Assembly (NCBI GenBank): GCA_003168335.1
Contig: PMSM01000003.1
Location: 1-64,000 of the forward strand
DNA length: 64,000 nucleotides
Direction: 5' to 3'
DNA from: Blastocatellia bacterium
Lineage (GTDB): Bacteria; Acidobacteriota; Blastocatellia; Pyrinomonadales; Pyrinomonadaceae
Part shown: positions 1-9,339 of the stretch, piece by piece
Layout: the number at the start of each line of letters is the position of its first letter
Numbering within the stretch: the stretch's first letter is position 1
The notes under the pieces: model-generated
The model's database searches: none
Seen by the model: only the letters and a program-made list of their open reading frames with translations
What the model was told of the DNA's origin: nothing
Position numbers and translations under genes: made by a program

Positions 1-59
1 GTCGCTACCGCTCCCGGTACTGACTCCATGCCGTCCGCGGACTGTCTCACTCAAATTGA

Positions 60-135
60 GACACTACCCCAACTTTGGTTGGGTTTCTTTCTCGCTTAAT
101 AAAAGCCCGACTAAAGTCGGTACTCTGAACACCGT
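60..135. repeat. Dispersed palindromic repeat, copy 1 of 2
   Basis: The segment contains two hairpin-like parts (CCAACTTTGGTTGG and CCGACTAAAGTCGG) around a short A/T-rich middle. Its reverse complement aligns well with 26858-26940, sharing the order 'gtaccgact..agtcgg', 'attaagc', 'gaaag', 'acccaac'. It is a dispersed non-coding element. Confidence 0.7.
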
Positions 136-164
136 TTATCAAAGTAAGACACCCCCAAATCTCA

Positions 165-530
165 TTCGATAACTCGCAAATACCGTTCGATCCGTGATGC
201 GTGTTCGTCGGCACGCGACGAATATCATTGATCACTCGGAAAATATCGTCTGGTATTCGTCAAATTCCAACCGACATTTCTGACGTGTCGTGCGACACGT
301 GCCGTAAACTAACTAGTACGCCACAGATATCGTTCGACATGCGCCGCGGGTCAGACGACACGCCACAGATATTGTTCGACATGCACCACAGGTCAAACAA
401 CACGTGGCATATATCGTTCGACATGCACCACAGGTCAAACAACACGTGGCATATATCGTTCGACATGCGCCGCAGGTCAGACGACACGCGGCACATATCG
501 TCTGACATACGTGCCGTACCAACTGACATT
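165..530. repeat. 21-bp phased tandem repeat array
   Basis: A GACA-like core (GACA, AACA, GATA and variants) recurs at 168, 189, 210, 231, 252, 273, 294, 315, 336, 357, 378, 399, 420, 441, 462, 483, 504 and 525, exactly 21 bp apart. The central part (331-498) forms four well-conserved 42-bp double units; the flanks are more diverged. Because 21 is a multiple of 3, several frames on both strands stay open and would encode heptad-like peptides. No ribosome binding site supports a gene, so I treat it as a DNA repeat. Confidence 0.85.
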
Positions 531-534
531 TTCA

Positions 535-822
535 AAATGTCAGGCTGAAATTGTCCGACTTCCATTCATTCCGGGTTCTTCTGCCCTGTCATGCCTCACA
601 TGATGCCAGAGATAGCCCTTGGTGGATAAGACACCTTCGGTTGGGCGCTGATGCAAAGATAATCCCCTGAATCACGCTCAAGATGCGCCTGTTACAACCA
701 AACTGACCCACTACCCGGCGCGCCCCGCGCTTGACGTGGCGCGCCCGGGAACTGCATGATGCGCCACAATACCCGTTGCGAAGCGCACCGAGCACCGAGT
801 CCGGCATCAATGCAGCGTTGTA
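535..822. other. Intergenic stretch with no gene seen
   Basis: No convincing gene or RNA was seen between the tandem repeat and the duplicated gene pair. It holds a short motif CAAACTGACCCAC near 700 that recurs as an inverted terminal arm at 53871-53953, and a GC-rich imperfect hairpin around 717-750. Confidence 0.4.
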
Positions 823-885
823 TTGGCACAGGACGCCGGCAACGGGCGCATCGATTTTCCTACTTTCTTTCTTAGAGGATCGAAA

Positions 886-1355
886 ATGAAGACAAAATTC
901 TTAATCGGCATACTTATCGGATCGGCTCTCCTACTCGCTCAGATAGCGGTCGTCGGGACCGCCGCTCTGACCAATGAGCCAATTCCCGGCGTCGATATCA
1001 TCGTCAAGAAGAACCCCGGCGGCATCATGGTGCGCACCCAGAGCGATGCGTCAGGAAGGTTCCAGCTCGGTACTTTGTCGGAGGGCCGCTACTCGGTCGA
1101 TTTCGACTCCGCGAGCCTGGTAAGGCGATAAGCAAGATCGATCCGGAGTCGAAAGGCCCGGACCACACCATCCTTGTTGTTATCCAGCTGGACAGCCCAG
1201 CGGACCAACCTGGGAAACCGGTCGTCTCAAGCCGGCAGACCGTCCGTCGTGGCCTGGCGGGCCAGGATGTAAGCGTGACATTCACGATCCCAGACGACCC
1301 GGCGGCGGGCAAGCAAAAACATTCATATAAGGGAACCGTCACTCTGGTGAGGTAA
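886..1355 (+). pseudogene. Frameshifted copy of small secreted CNA-B-like protein
   Basis: This is the first copy of the duplicated gene. It reads like the second copy (MKTKFLIGILIGSALLLAQ...) for about 78 residues. It then loses one G in 'gcctggtaagg' (second copy 'gcctgggtaagg') near 1120 and stops at 1131. The remaining sequence to 1355 continues in the shifted frame with almost the same residues as copy 2, so the break is recent. A sequencing or assembly error in the G run cannot be excluded. If expressed, it would give an 81-residue truncated secreted protein lacking its last beta strands. Confidence 0.7.
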
Positions 1356-1435
1356 TGCCGTTCGGCCGGTTCTTGGCACAGGATGCCGGCAACGGGCGCA
1401 TCGATTTTCCTACTTTCTTTCTTAAAGGATCGAAA

Positions 1436-1909
1436 ATGAAGACAAAACTCTTAATCGGCGTACTTATCGGATCGGCTCTCCTACTCGCTCAGATAGCGGT
1501 CGTCGGGACCGCCGCGCTGATCGATGAGCCAATTCCCGGCGTCGATATCATCGTCAAGAAGAACCCCGGCAGCGGCATCATGGTGCGCACCCAGAGCGAT
1601 ACGTCAGGAAGGTTCCAGCTCGGTACTTTGTCGGAGGGCCGCTACTCGGTCGATTTCGACTCCGCGAGCCTGGGTAAGGCGATAAGCAAGATCGATCCGG
1701 AGTCGAAAGGCCCGGACCACACCATCCTTGTTGTTATCCAGCTGGACAGCCCAGCGGACCAGCCTGGGAAACCGGTCGTCTCAAGCCGGCAGACCGTCCG
1801 TCGTGGCCCCGCGGGCCAGGATGTAAGCGTGACATTCACGATCCCAGACGACCCGGCGGCGGGCAAGCAAAAACATTCATATAAGGGGCAAGTCACTCTG
1901 GTGAGGTAA
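1436..1909 (+). CDS. Small secreted protein, carboxypeptidase-regulatory/CNA-B-like fold
   Basis: The product has 157 residues. An N-terminal hydrophobic signal segment (residues 5-26) is followed by a short beta-rich domain with the pattern 'PIPGVDIIVKKNPGSG', 'SDTSGRFQLGTLSEGRYSV'. This is typical of CarboxypepD_reg/CNA-B-like immunoglobulin-type modules. The last third (KQKHSYKGQVTLVR) is charged. The start is the ATG preceded by AGGATCGAAA; an upstream in-frame extension lies in the duplicated spacer and looks untranslated. It is the intact member of a tandem pair and has no recognisable operon partner. Function is unknown; export to periplasm or cell surface is inferred. Confidence 0.65.
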   Translation: MKTKLLIGVLIGSALLLAQIAVVGTAALIDEPIPGVDIIVKKNPGSGIMVRTQSDTSGRFQLGTLSEGRYSVDFDSASLGKAISKIDPESKGPDHTILVVIQLDSPADQPGKPVVSSRQTVRRGPAGQDVSVTFTIPDDPAAGKQKHSYKGQVTLVR

Positions 1910-2002
1910 TGCCGTTCGGCCGGTTGGTAGCAAGAGGAAGACATCCATGGGTCGCAAGCCTCGCGAATGAGGTTCGCGTGCAAACGGACTAAAGGCCTGC
2001 TA

Positions 2003-2878
2003 CTAAAGCGCCGACGCGCCGGAAACGATCTCGATAATCTCACGGGTAATCGCCGCCTGACGCACTCGATTCATGTTGAGAGTGAGTGAAGAGATCAGGT
2101 CGCCGGCGTTCTTCGAAGCAGCGTCCATCGCGGTCATGCGCGCTCCCTGTTCAGACGCGATCGATTCGAGCAGGGCCCGAAAAATCTGCGTCTCGACCAG
2201 GCGCGGCAGCAAACGACTGAAAATTTCCGCCGGTGGTTGTTCGTAGATGTAGTCCTGGGAGTTGGCGGTGTCAGACTCTTCGGCGGCTTCGGTGGCGCGA
2301 GAGATGGGCAGCAGTTGCTCGATTACTATTCGCTGATTCAAGACCGTTTTGAATTCGGCAAAGATCAAAAAGACTTTGTCGATCTCTTCGTCCTCGGTGA
2401 AGCGTTTGATTATATCGTGCGCCACTTCGAGCGCTTCCGAAAAGTCAACGCGGCCTTTGCCGGTCAGGCCGACGTACTCGCCGACGATCTTACCGCGGCG
2501 CCGGAAAAAGTCGCGACCTTTGCGTCCGACCGTCAGGAATTCAATCGTCTTACCGGCATTCTCTTTCACAAATGCCTGCGCGGCTTTCAGCAAATTAGTG
2601 TTGAAGGCGCCGCACAAACCTTTGTCGGCAGTGACCAAAACGACCAGATAGCGCTGGTCGCCGCGGGCATCGAGGAGCGGATGATGGAAGTCTTCCGGCG
2701 TTTGCGCGGCCAGTTGAGTCAGCACCTCGTTCATCTTGGCGGCAAAAGGTCGCGCGCTAACCACGCGATTCTGCGCCCGCTTCAACTTCGCCGCCGACAC
2801 CATCTTCATCGCCTTGGTGATCTGCTGCGTGTTCTTTACCGACTTAATGCGCCGGCGGATGTCTAAGAGGTTTGCCAT
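2003..2878 (-). CDS. atpG: ATP synthase F1 subunit gamma
   Basis: The gamma subunit is the central rotor stalk of F1, turning inside the alpha3beta3 ring. The 291-residue protein has the conserved N-terminal helix (ANLLDIRRRIKSVKNTQQI, then TKAMKMVSAAKL) and the family C-terminus (RQAAITREIIEIVSGASAL), both lining the alpha3beta3 cavity. Length matches the family. It is the last gene of the b'-b-delta-alpha-gamma cluster. It lies 84 bp after atpA, and that gap is occupied by an inverted repeat. Unlike the common gene order, no beta or epsilon gene follows. Confidence 0.96.
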   Translation of the reverse strand: MANLLDIRRRIKSVKNTQQITKAMKMVSAAKLKRAQNRVVSARPFAAKMNEVLTQLAAQTPEDFHHPLLDARGDQRYLVVLVTADKGLCGAFNTNLLKAAQAFVKENAGKTIEFLTVGRKGRDFFRRRGKIVGEYVGLTGKGRVDFSEALEVAHDIIKRFTEDEEIDKVFLIFAEFKTVLNQRIVIEQLLPISRATEAAEESDTANSQDYIYEQPPAEIFSRLLPRLVETQIFRALLESIASEQGARMTAMDAASKNAGDLISSLTLNMNRVRQAAITREIIEIVSGASAL

Positions 2879-2882
2879 TGAT

Positions 2883-2962
2883 GTAGCACAGACTTCAGTC
2901 TGTGTATCCGGTATCCATACAAACTTGACTCAAAGTAATCACAGACCGAAAGTCTGTGCTAC
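2883..2962. repeat. Palindromic element between atpA and atpG
   Basis: Two arms each contain a small palindrome, GTAGCACAGACTTCAGTC... on the left and CACAGACCGAAAGTCTGTG on the right, and the arms are inverted to each other. The same element type occurs at 14354-14435. Transcribed, it would fold into a long hairpin inside the atp mRNA and could affect gamma expression or stability. Confidence 0.75.
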
Positions 2963-4498
<1,536 letters not shown>

Positions 4499-4500
4499 TC

Positions 4501-4587
4501 ATTTCCGATTTGCGATTGCCAATTGCCGATTTAAAGATCCCTATGGCTGTTCCGCCAATCGGAAATCGGAAATCGGCAATTGGCAAT
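4501..4587. repeat. Inverted repeat between atpH and atpA
   Basis: A perfect 18-bp inverted repeat (ATTGCCAATTGCCGATTT at 4515-4532 and its complement at 4570-4587) surrounds a 37-bp spacer. It belongs to the intergenic palindromes that interrupt this operon. There is no trailing U-run, so it is not a clear terminator. Confidence 0.7.
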
Positions 4588-4589
4588 GT

Positions 4590-5129
4590 CTATCCCGCCA
4601 TCTTTTCCTTTATCAGCTGCAAATGATTCCGCACTGAACCGTCATAAACAGTCGAGCCGATGCGCGTGACCAGGCCGCCAATCAAATCCGGATCAGTTGT
4701 AAAGTCGATACGAACCTTTTTGCCGGTCAACGACAATAGCTTCGCATGTAACTGCTGCTGCGCATTTTCCGGCACGGACCGCGCCGTGGTCACAATGGCC
4801 GCGACCATGCCCGCGCGCACGTCGAGTATTTCCGTAAACTTTTGATTAATGTCGCCCAGTTCCGTGAGCCGCTGATTCTGTAGCAGCACTTTCAGGAAGT
4901 TCGCCGTGGTCGGCCTTGGCTTGCCCCGCTCGATCAGTTTGTTGAGCACGGCGCGTTTTTTATCCAGCGCGATTGTCGGATTGCGAAAAACCTCCGGCAG
5001 CATGGGACTCGCCTGGAACATCTCTTCCCATGCCACCAGCTCTTCCTGCACTTCACGCGCCTCGCCGCGCTCCAGCGCGACATCCGCCAGCGCCGAGGCA
5101 TAGCGGCGCGCTACCGTCTGCACACTCAT
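4590..5129 (-). CDS. atpH: ATP synthase F1 subunit delta
   Basis: Delta (OSCP) anchors the peripheral stalk to the top of F1. The 179-residue protein starts with the family pattern 'VARRYASALADVALERG' and ends with 'DPDLIGGLVTRIGSTVYDGS' followed by 'VRNHLQLIKEKM', the diagnostic C-terminal motif. Its ATG overlaps the atpF stop by 4 nt (ATGA), indicating translational coupling. Confidence 0.95.
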   Translation of the reverse strand: MSVQTVARRYASALADVALERGEAREVQEELVAWEEMFQASPMLPEVFRNPTIALDKKRAVLNKLIERGKPRPTTANFLKVLLQNQRLTELGDINQKFTEILDVRAGMVAAIVTTARSVPENAQQQLHAKLLSLTGKKVRIDFTTDPDLIGGLVTRIGSTVYDGSVRNHLQLIKEKMAG

Positions 5130-5683
5130 TGCGCCGGACCTCCCAGCTCTTCAATGTTACTGGCGATCAGGCGCGCGTCGTCTTCGGGTTTCATTTCGCG
5201 CCGCACAATTTCTTCCGCCAGACGCACGCTCTGCTCGGCAGTGTAGCGCCGCAACTCTTTCCTGGCAGCCTTGCCGGCACTCTCAATTTCCCGCGCCGCC
5301 TGCTCGCTTAGTTTGACGATCTCGGCTTCAGTTGAACGCGCGATGCGCTCGCGCTCTTCCGCCGCTTCGCGTACCGACTGTTCCTTGATGCTCGCCACTT
5401 CCTTATCGAGCAAGCCCAGGCGCGCTTCAACTTCTTTCAGTTTCTGAAGCGCCGCGTCGCGCTCCTGCTCGGCCCGGGCCAATTCGCGCTTGATGCTCTC
5501 GCGCCGCGCCTTGAAAACTTCGCCTAACTTTGCCTTCCGGGTGAGAATGAAGACCAGGGCGAGAACAAAGATCGCCAGGTTGACGAACTTCCACAGCTCA
5601 AAGCCGGGATAGTCCCACCAGCGCGTTTCTTCAGCAGCGAGAGCGAGTAAGAAGTTGGTAATGATAAAAGACAGAAACATCAT
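5126..5683 (-). CDS. atpF: ATP synthase F0 subunit b
   Basis: The peripheral-stalk b subunit has 185 residues. It has one N-terminal membrane segment (about residues 28-46, KFVNLAIFVLALVFILTR) and then a long charged coiled coil rich in Glu, Arg and Ala. A preceding hydrophobic stretch (residues 2-16) could be a signal peptide. Its start overlaps the stop of the upstream b' gene by one base, and it overlaps atpH by 4 nt. The presence of b and b' implies a heterodimeric peripheral stalk, as in cyanobacteria and several other phyla. Confidence 0.92.
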   Translation of the reverse strand: MMFLSFIITNFLLALAAEETRWWDYPGFELWKFVNLAIFVLALVFILTRKAKLGEVFKARRESIKRELARAEQERDAALQKLKEVEARLGLLDKEVASIKEQSVREAAEERERIARSTEAEIVKLSEQAAREIESAGKAARKELRRYTAEQSVRLAEEIVRREMKPEDDARLIASNIEELGGPAQ

Positions 5684-6162
5684 TAATTAATATCGGCGTG
5701 CGTAATCGGGCGACTAAGAACGAGGGCGCCAATCTCGACGGCGATGCGGCGCGCATCAACTTCGAGAGTGACGCGCGCTGCCTGCGCCTGGCCCTGAATG
5801 GCTTCCTTTTCCAACGCTTTGGATGCAACCAGCTGCGCTCGCATTTCGTCCAGCTTTCGCTGACGATCCTGCATCTCTCCAGCGCGCTCGCGCTCAGTGA
5901 ACGCGTAGGCTTCCAAGCGCGCCGCCCGCAAGGCACGTTCGTACTCCGCCAGTTTTTCGCTCACGTTGCGCAGGATGTCCTGGGCTTCAGTCGAACGACC
6001 GCGAGTGCGTTTCTCGCGCGCTGCCAAAATGCGGTTGATGGGTTTGAACAGAGTTGCGTTCAGCACATAGACCATCACCAGGATGATCAGAACGTGCAGG
6101 AGCAGCGTGCCATCAGGCACAAGTTGAATTGAGTTTTCGGCCAGGCCGAGCGGAAACACCAT
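5683..6162 (-). CDS. atpF': ATP synthase F0 subunit b' (second b-type subunit)
   Basis: This 159-residue protein has one N-terminal membrane helix (about residues 20-38, LLLHVLIILVMVYVLNATL) followed by 'FKPINRILAAREKRT', a conserved b/b' feature, and a long coiled coil. It is first in the visible atp cluster and overlaps the next gene. Genes for a and c are not upstream; instead a short gap leads to the divergent rpmH gene. No clear ribosome binding site is visible before the ATG. Confidence 0.88.
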   Translation of the reverse strand: MVFPLGLAENSIQLVPDGTLLLHVLIILVMVYVLNATLFKPINRILAAREKRTRGRSTEAQDILRNVSEKLAEYERALRAARLEAYAFTERERAGEMQDRQRKLDEMRAQLVASKALEKEAIQGQAQAARVTLEVDARRIAVEIGALVLSRPITHADIN

Positions 6163-6206
6163 ACGCTTGTTCTAAGCTGGGGAATTAAGTTTTTCGGATG
6201 GTCGAT

Positions 6207-6250
6207 GTAGCGCAAGCTGCCAGCTTGCGCAGACTGGCAGTCTGCGCTAC
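6207..6250. repeat. Palindromic element upstream of atp operon
   Basis: Two adjacent hairpins (GCGCAAGCTGCCAGCTTGCGC, then AGACTGGCAGTCT) are flanked by GTAGC and GCTAC. It has the same layout as the elements at 2883 and 14354 but a different core sequence. It lies in the divergent promoter region between the atp genes and rpmH. Confidence 0.6.
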
Positions 6251-6368
6251 TTAGGCCGAAATTAAGACACTACCACTTTGTCAGCTACAGTGACTCAACC
6301 GCACGTGTCAAAAGCTTTGAAGGCTAACACGCGATTTTATAACGCGTCAAGGAGCGTTGCGGCCTTCC

Positions 6369-6397
6369 TTGACATCGCATTGCAGCGCCGTTACGCT
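6369..6397 (+). promoter_or_regulatory. Sigma70-type promoter of rpmH-rnpA
   Basis: A perfect -35 TTGACA (6369-6374) is followed by a 17-bp spacer and TACGCT as -10 (6392-6397). A strong ribosome binding site GGAGG (6415-6419) precedes the rpmH ATG at 6431. Spacing and position fit a housekeeping promoter. Confidence 0.7.
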
Positions 6398-6430
6398 AAG
6401 TCTTTTCCCTGAACGGAGGAATTATTCTCT

Positions 6431-6577
6431 ATGCCGAAGCGAACCTTTCAACCGAACAATCGCCGCCGCGCCAAGACGCACGGCTTTCGCGCGCGCATGG
6501 CGACCAAGAACGGCCGCCTGGTGATCAAACGCCGCCGCGCCAAGGGCCGCAAGCGGCTCACTCCGGCGCATTACTAA
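6431..6577 (+). CDS. rpmH: 50S ribosomal protein L34
   Basis: This 48-residue basic protein starts [19 protein letters not shown] and ends [15 protein letters not shown], the diagnostic L34 pattern. It is a structural component of the large ribosomal subunit. Upstream are a good promoter and GGAGG ribosome binding site; downstream the rnpA start follows within 6 bp, the usual pairing. The gene is too short for many automatic calls. Confidence 0.96.
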   Translation: MPKRTFQPNNRRRAKTHGFRARMATKNGRLVIKRRRAKGRKRLTPAHY

Positions 6578-6583
6578 AAGCCA

Positions 6584-6985
6584 TTGGTCCCGAGCTTTGA
6601 TATCGCGCCGGTGAAAGTCAGCGAGGCGTTGCCAAAGCGGCGCCGGCTGCACGCTCGGGCCGAGTTCCAAAAAGTATATGCCGAAGGGCAACGCTATGAC
6701 GGCCGGCTGCTGGCCGCTTTTTTGCGCAAGAATGAATTACCTGAGCATCGTTTGGGAGTAACGGCCTCGACCAAGGCGATTGGAAAGTCGGTCGACCGCA
6801 ACCGGGCCAAGCGCTTGCTGCGTGAGCTGTTTCGCCGCAGCACCAACGACCTGAACGGCTTGCAGCAAGCGTACGACTGGGTCCTGAATGCCAAACGATC
6901 GTTGCTTGTCGCAGACGAGGAACATCGCTTTCGCGAGTTTCGTAAGATCATCGCTCAGGTAACTCAGGCCGAACGGCGCGGCTGA
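6584..6985 (+). CDS. rnpA: Ribonuclease P protein component
   Basis: RnpA binds the RNase P RNA and helps it mature tRNA 5' ends. The 133-residue basic protein has the RNP signature 'SVDRNRAKRLLRELFR' (about residues 66-81) and an N-terminal 'LPKRRRLHARAEFQKVYAEG'. The reading frame starts with TTG, 6 bp after the rpmH stop; no ATG occurs at the N-terminus, so the TTG is the likely start. It is cotranscribed with rpmH. Confidence 0.93.
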   Translation: MVPSFDIAPVKVSEALPKRRRLHARAEFQKVYAEGQRYDGRLLAAFLRKNELPEHRLGVTASTKAIGKSVDRNRAKRLLRELFRRSTNDLNGLQQAYDWVLNAKRSLLVADEEHRFREFRKIIAQVTQAERRG

Positions 6986-6991
6986 GATTGA

Positions 6992-7070
6992 GGCAGTAGC
7001 CCGACCGTGAGGGAGGGCTCCCGTAGGAAGACTTAATTTGAGCGGAGCCCGCGCTAACGCTTGGGCTGCT
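6992..7070. repeat. Dispersed repeat between rnpA and yidD
   Basis: The left part carries GCAGTAGCCCGACCGTGA followed by GGGAGGG. Near-identical segments occur at 17204-17229 (inverted) and 31222-31249. The right part contains an imperfect AGCCC...GGGCT hairpin. It is an intergenic element in the ribosome/insertase cluster. Confidence 0.6.
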
Positions 7071-7081
7071 GACCCAAAGCG

Positions 7082-7291
7082 ATGCGCGCCATTCTTATTT
7101 CGCTTTTGAAGCTCTACCAAGCAGTAATCTCGCCGTGGCTGCCGCCGTCTTGTCGTTTTGTTCCGACTTGCTCTGAATATGCGCGTGAAGCAATTGAGCG
7201 CCACGGCGCGCTACGCGGGAGCGGCATGGCCGTATGGCGAGTCTTGCGCTGTCAACCGTTTTGTCAGGGTGGACATGATCCAGTGAAGTGA
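7082..7291 (+). CDS. yidD: Membrane protein insertion efficiency factor YidD
   Basis: The 69-residue protein shows the YidD pattern 'LLKLYQAVISPWLPPSCRF', 'VPTCSEYAREAIERHG', then a tail 'RCQPFCQGGHDPV', with the conserved cysteines. YidD assists YidC-dependent insertion at the inner membrane. It lies between rnpA and yidC, as in most bacteria, but here is separated from both by repeat elements. Confidence 0.94.
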   Translation: MRAILISLLKLYQAVISPWLPPSCRFVPTCSEYAREAIERHGALRGSGMAVWRVLRCQPFCQGGHDPVK

Positions 7292-7294
7292 TTA

Positions 7295-7351
7295 TGGAGT
7301 GCGGCGACTAGTCGCCGCTTTTTAAAGCGCTGACAAGTCAGCGCACTCCAA
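7295..7351. terminator. Palindromic element with terminator-like hairpin after yidD
   Basis: A perfect palindrome GCGGCGACTAGTCGCCGC (7301-7318) is followed by TTTTT, and then a second hairpin GCGCTGACAAGTCAGCGC. The whole is bounded by GGAGTGC and GCACTCC. It could attenuate transcription into yidC. The second half recurs at 61304-61335. Confidence 0.5.
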
Positions 7352-7380
7352 AAAGGTTCGCGTTTACTTAGAAAGCTCGA

Positions 7381-9339
7381 ATGCAACAGCAACAACGATT
7401 CATTGTGGCTCTGGTCGCTTCAGCGGCGGTCCTGATTCTGTGGAATGTTCTCTTCCCGCCGGTCAAGCCTCCACAATTAAACGCCAACGCGAACAACCAA
7501 TCCGTAGCGCAGAGTTCCCCACAACCAACGTCGCAGGCAACAGGGCAACCGACCGCCAGCACCACCCCGACACCCGCGCAAGCCGGGCAATCCCCAGCGC
7601 CCACTCCAGCGGCCACGACCGACAATGTTCCGCAGCGAAAGGTCCGCATCGTAACGCCGCTTTATGAAGCCACGTTTGATACGCGCGGAGCGGTGGCCAC
7701 CAGTTGGATTGTTAAGAGAGCGAGGAGAAGCGACGGTACCTGGCGCGAGCTTTACTCAGCTTCTTCGACGAAGAACAATCCCCGGCCGTTGGAGTTGATC
7801 CTCACGCCACCCACGGGCATAGCACCTGAACAACTTTTTCGACCGTTCCAAATCGTGACCGGCGATGCCACCGCCGATAGCGTTCTGGCCGGTAGGAACT
7901 TCAAAGTTTCGGCTCCGGAATCAGGTGACGCGACCATCGATGTCCCCAGCGGATCGCGACAGATCGAGTTCACCGTTCACGACGATGCTACCGGGCTCGA
8001 CGCCACCAAGCGGATGACCTTCTTTGCTGATCGCTATGTCGCCGAGATCGAACTCAAACTCACGCGAAACAATCAGCCGGTGCCGCAAGCCCAGTTGGTG
8101 ATTGGCCCTAACATCGGGGATCAGGGCATCGATCACTTCACTTTTTATTCTTTCGCGCCCGAAGGAGTGGCCGTCGTCGCTGGTCAGGTGCGCCGCATCA
8201 ATGCCGTGGAAGTCCATTCGGATCGCCAGGGCAGCGGCGCCATCAACTGGATACTCGAGGGGATCGGTCTCAAGTCCGTCGTTAATAAGCCTCCTGATCG
8301 CGAACCAATCGAAGGCCCCGTGCGTTGGGCTGGTGTTGATGACACGTACTTCGGGATGTTTGCGGCGCCTTCGAAACCAACGTCCGGACTCGAGTACCGC
8401 ACGATCCCTTACGAGCACAAGACCAACGGCAAAACCGAGCAGCGATTTCTGATTACGGGTCTGGTTCCGGTGCCCACTGACGGCTCGAAAACTGAAATCT
8501 ACACTGGCCCGAAAGATCATCGCCTGCTGGCCGCGGCCAGCGAAGACGTCAAACAACTTGGTGGGCCACAGGTCGATCTGGGCGAAGCGATTAACTTCGG
8601 TTTTCTCGGCAGCATGCGCCGATTCCTGGCCGTGCCGATCCTTTTTGCGATCGACAGATTGCAGCGCCTGACCGGCAGTTACGGCGTCGCGATTATTCTG
8701 TTCACGATCTTCATCTACTCGCTCTTTTTCCCGCTCAAGTGGCAATCATCGCGCAAGATGAAAAAGGCGCAGAAGTACGCGCCGCGGATGAAAGAGCTGC
8801 AAGAGAAGTTGAAAGGGATGAAGTCGACTGATCCAAAAATGAAAGAGTTGCAGATGGAGCAACTGCGTTTGATGAAAGAGGCGAACCCCCTGGGCGGATG
8901 TTTGCCGTTACTGATTCAGATGCCGTTTCTGTTTGCACTTTATAGCGCCATCACCATCTCGATCGACTTTCGCCAGGCGACTTTCTTGTGGATTCCTGAT
9001 TTGTCCGGACCTGAGCCTTACATTCTTAATTTCATTCGCATCCTGCCGCTGTTGTTCGCCAGCTCGATGATTGTCCTGCAATTGATGACCCCCGCGCCTT
9101 CGGCCGATCCGATGCAGCGCAAGATGATGGCCATCGGCATGCCGATGATGATGCTCTATATTTTGTGGAGCGCGCCCGCCGGGCTTTTGATTTACTGGCT
9201 GGTAGGAAATATCGTGGGCTTCCTGCAACAGTTCATCATCAATCGCATGACCAGGTCGGAAGACGACCTACCGCCGCCTGACGGCAAGGGCGCGAAGAAA
9301 AAGCCACCGCCGAAGAAGTTAAAGCCGGCCGAGGCGTGA
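7381..9339 (+). CDS. yidC: Membrane protein insertase YidC
   Basis: YidC inserts and folds inner-membrane proteins, alone or with SecYEG. The 652-residue Gram-negative-type protein has an N-terminal membrane anchor (residues 7-25). A Pro/Thr/Gln-rich linker follows (about 30-80), then a large periplasmic beta domain (about 85-400). The conserved 5-TM core follows, with 'GVAIILFTIFIYSLFFPLKW' and 'GGCLPLLIQMPFLFALY'. A lysine-rich tail (KKKPPPKKLK) suits ribosome contact. It is last in the rpmH-rnpA-yidD-yidC cluster; no jag or mnmE gene follows. Confidence 0.96.
   Translation: MQQQQRFIVALVASAAVLILWNVLFPPVKPPQLNANANNQSVAQSSPQPTSQATGQPTASTTPTPAQAGQSPAPTPAATTDNVPQRKVRIVTPLYEATFDTRGAVATSWIVKRARRSDGTWRELYSASSTKNNPRPLELILTPPTGIAPEQLFRPFQIVTGDATADSVLAGRNFKVSAPESGDATIDVPSGSRQIEFTVHDDATGLDATKRMTFFADRYVAEIELKLTRNNQPVPQAQLVIGPNIGDQGIDHFTFYSFAPEGVAVVAGQVRRINAVEVHSDRQGSGAINWILEGIGLKSVVNKPPDREPIEGPVRWAGVDDTYFGMFAAPSKPTSGLEYRTIPYEHKTNGKTEQRFLITGLVPVPTDGSKTEIYTGPKDHRLLAAASEDVKQLGGPQVDLGEAINFGFLGSMRRFLAVPILFAIDRLQRLTGSYGVAIILFTIFIYSLFFPLKWQSSRKMKKAQKYAPRMKELQEKLKGMKSTDPKMKELQMEQLRLMKEANPLGGCLPLLIQMPFLFALYSAITISIDFRQATFLWIPDLSGPEPYILNFIRILPLLFASSMIVLQLMTPAPSADPMQRKMMAIGMPMMMLYILWSAPAGLLIYWLVGNIVGFLQQFIINRMTRSEDDLPPPDGKGAKKKPPPKKLKPAEA

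Larger units (their letters stand above)
823..1925. repeat. 550-bp direct tandem duplication
   Basis: Two near-identical units, about 823-1372 and 1373-1925, lie head to tail. Each starts with TTGGCACAGGA and ends with GCCGTTCGGCCGGTT, and each contains a small secreted-protein gene with its own ribosome binding site. The units differ by scattered substitutions, a 3-bp codon insertion in unit 2 and a 1-bp loss in unit 1. Confidence 0.9.

Noticed and set aside
165-530. CRISPR array
   Set aside because: The units are directly adjacent with a 21-bp period and no unique spacers, and no cas genes lie nearby.
201-565. Overlapping coding frames on both strands in the 21-bp array
   Set aside because: They stay open only because the period is a multiple of three; there is no ribosome binding site or family match.
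1025-1342. Minus-strand frames opposite the duplicated secreted-protein genes
   Set aside because: They mirror the plus-strand gene in both copies and are best explained as antisense of the real frame.
2237-2866. 209-codon plus-strand frame opposite atpG
   Set aside because: It is the antisense shadow of a strongly conserved atpG and has no ribosome binding site or known family.
6163-6430. Replication origin next to rpmH
   Set aside because: rpmH-rnpA often marks oriC, but no dnaA gene and no cluster of TTATCCACA boxes is present; only one promoter and a palindrome are seen.
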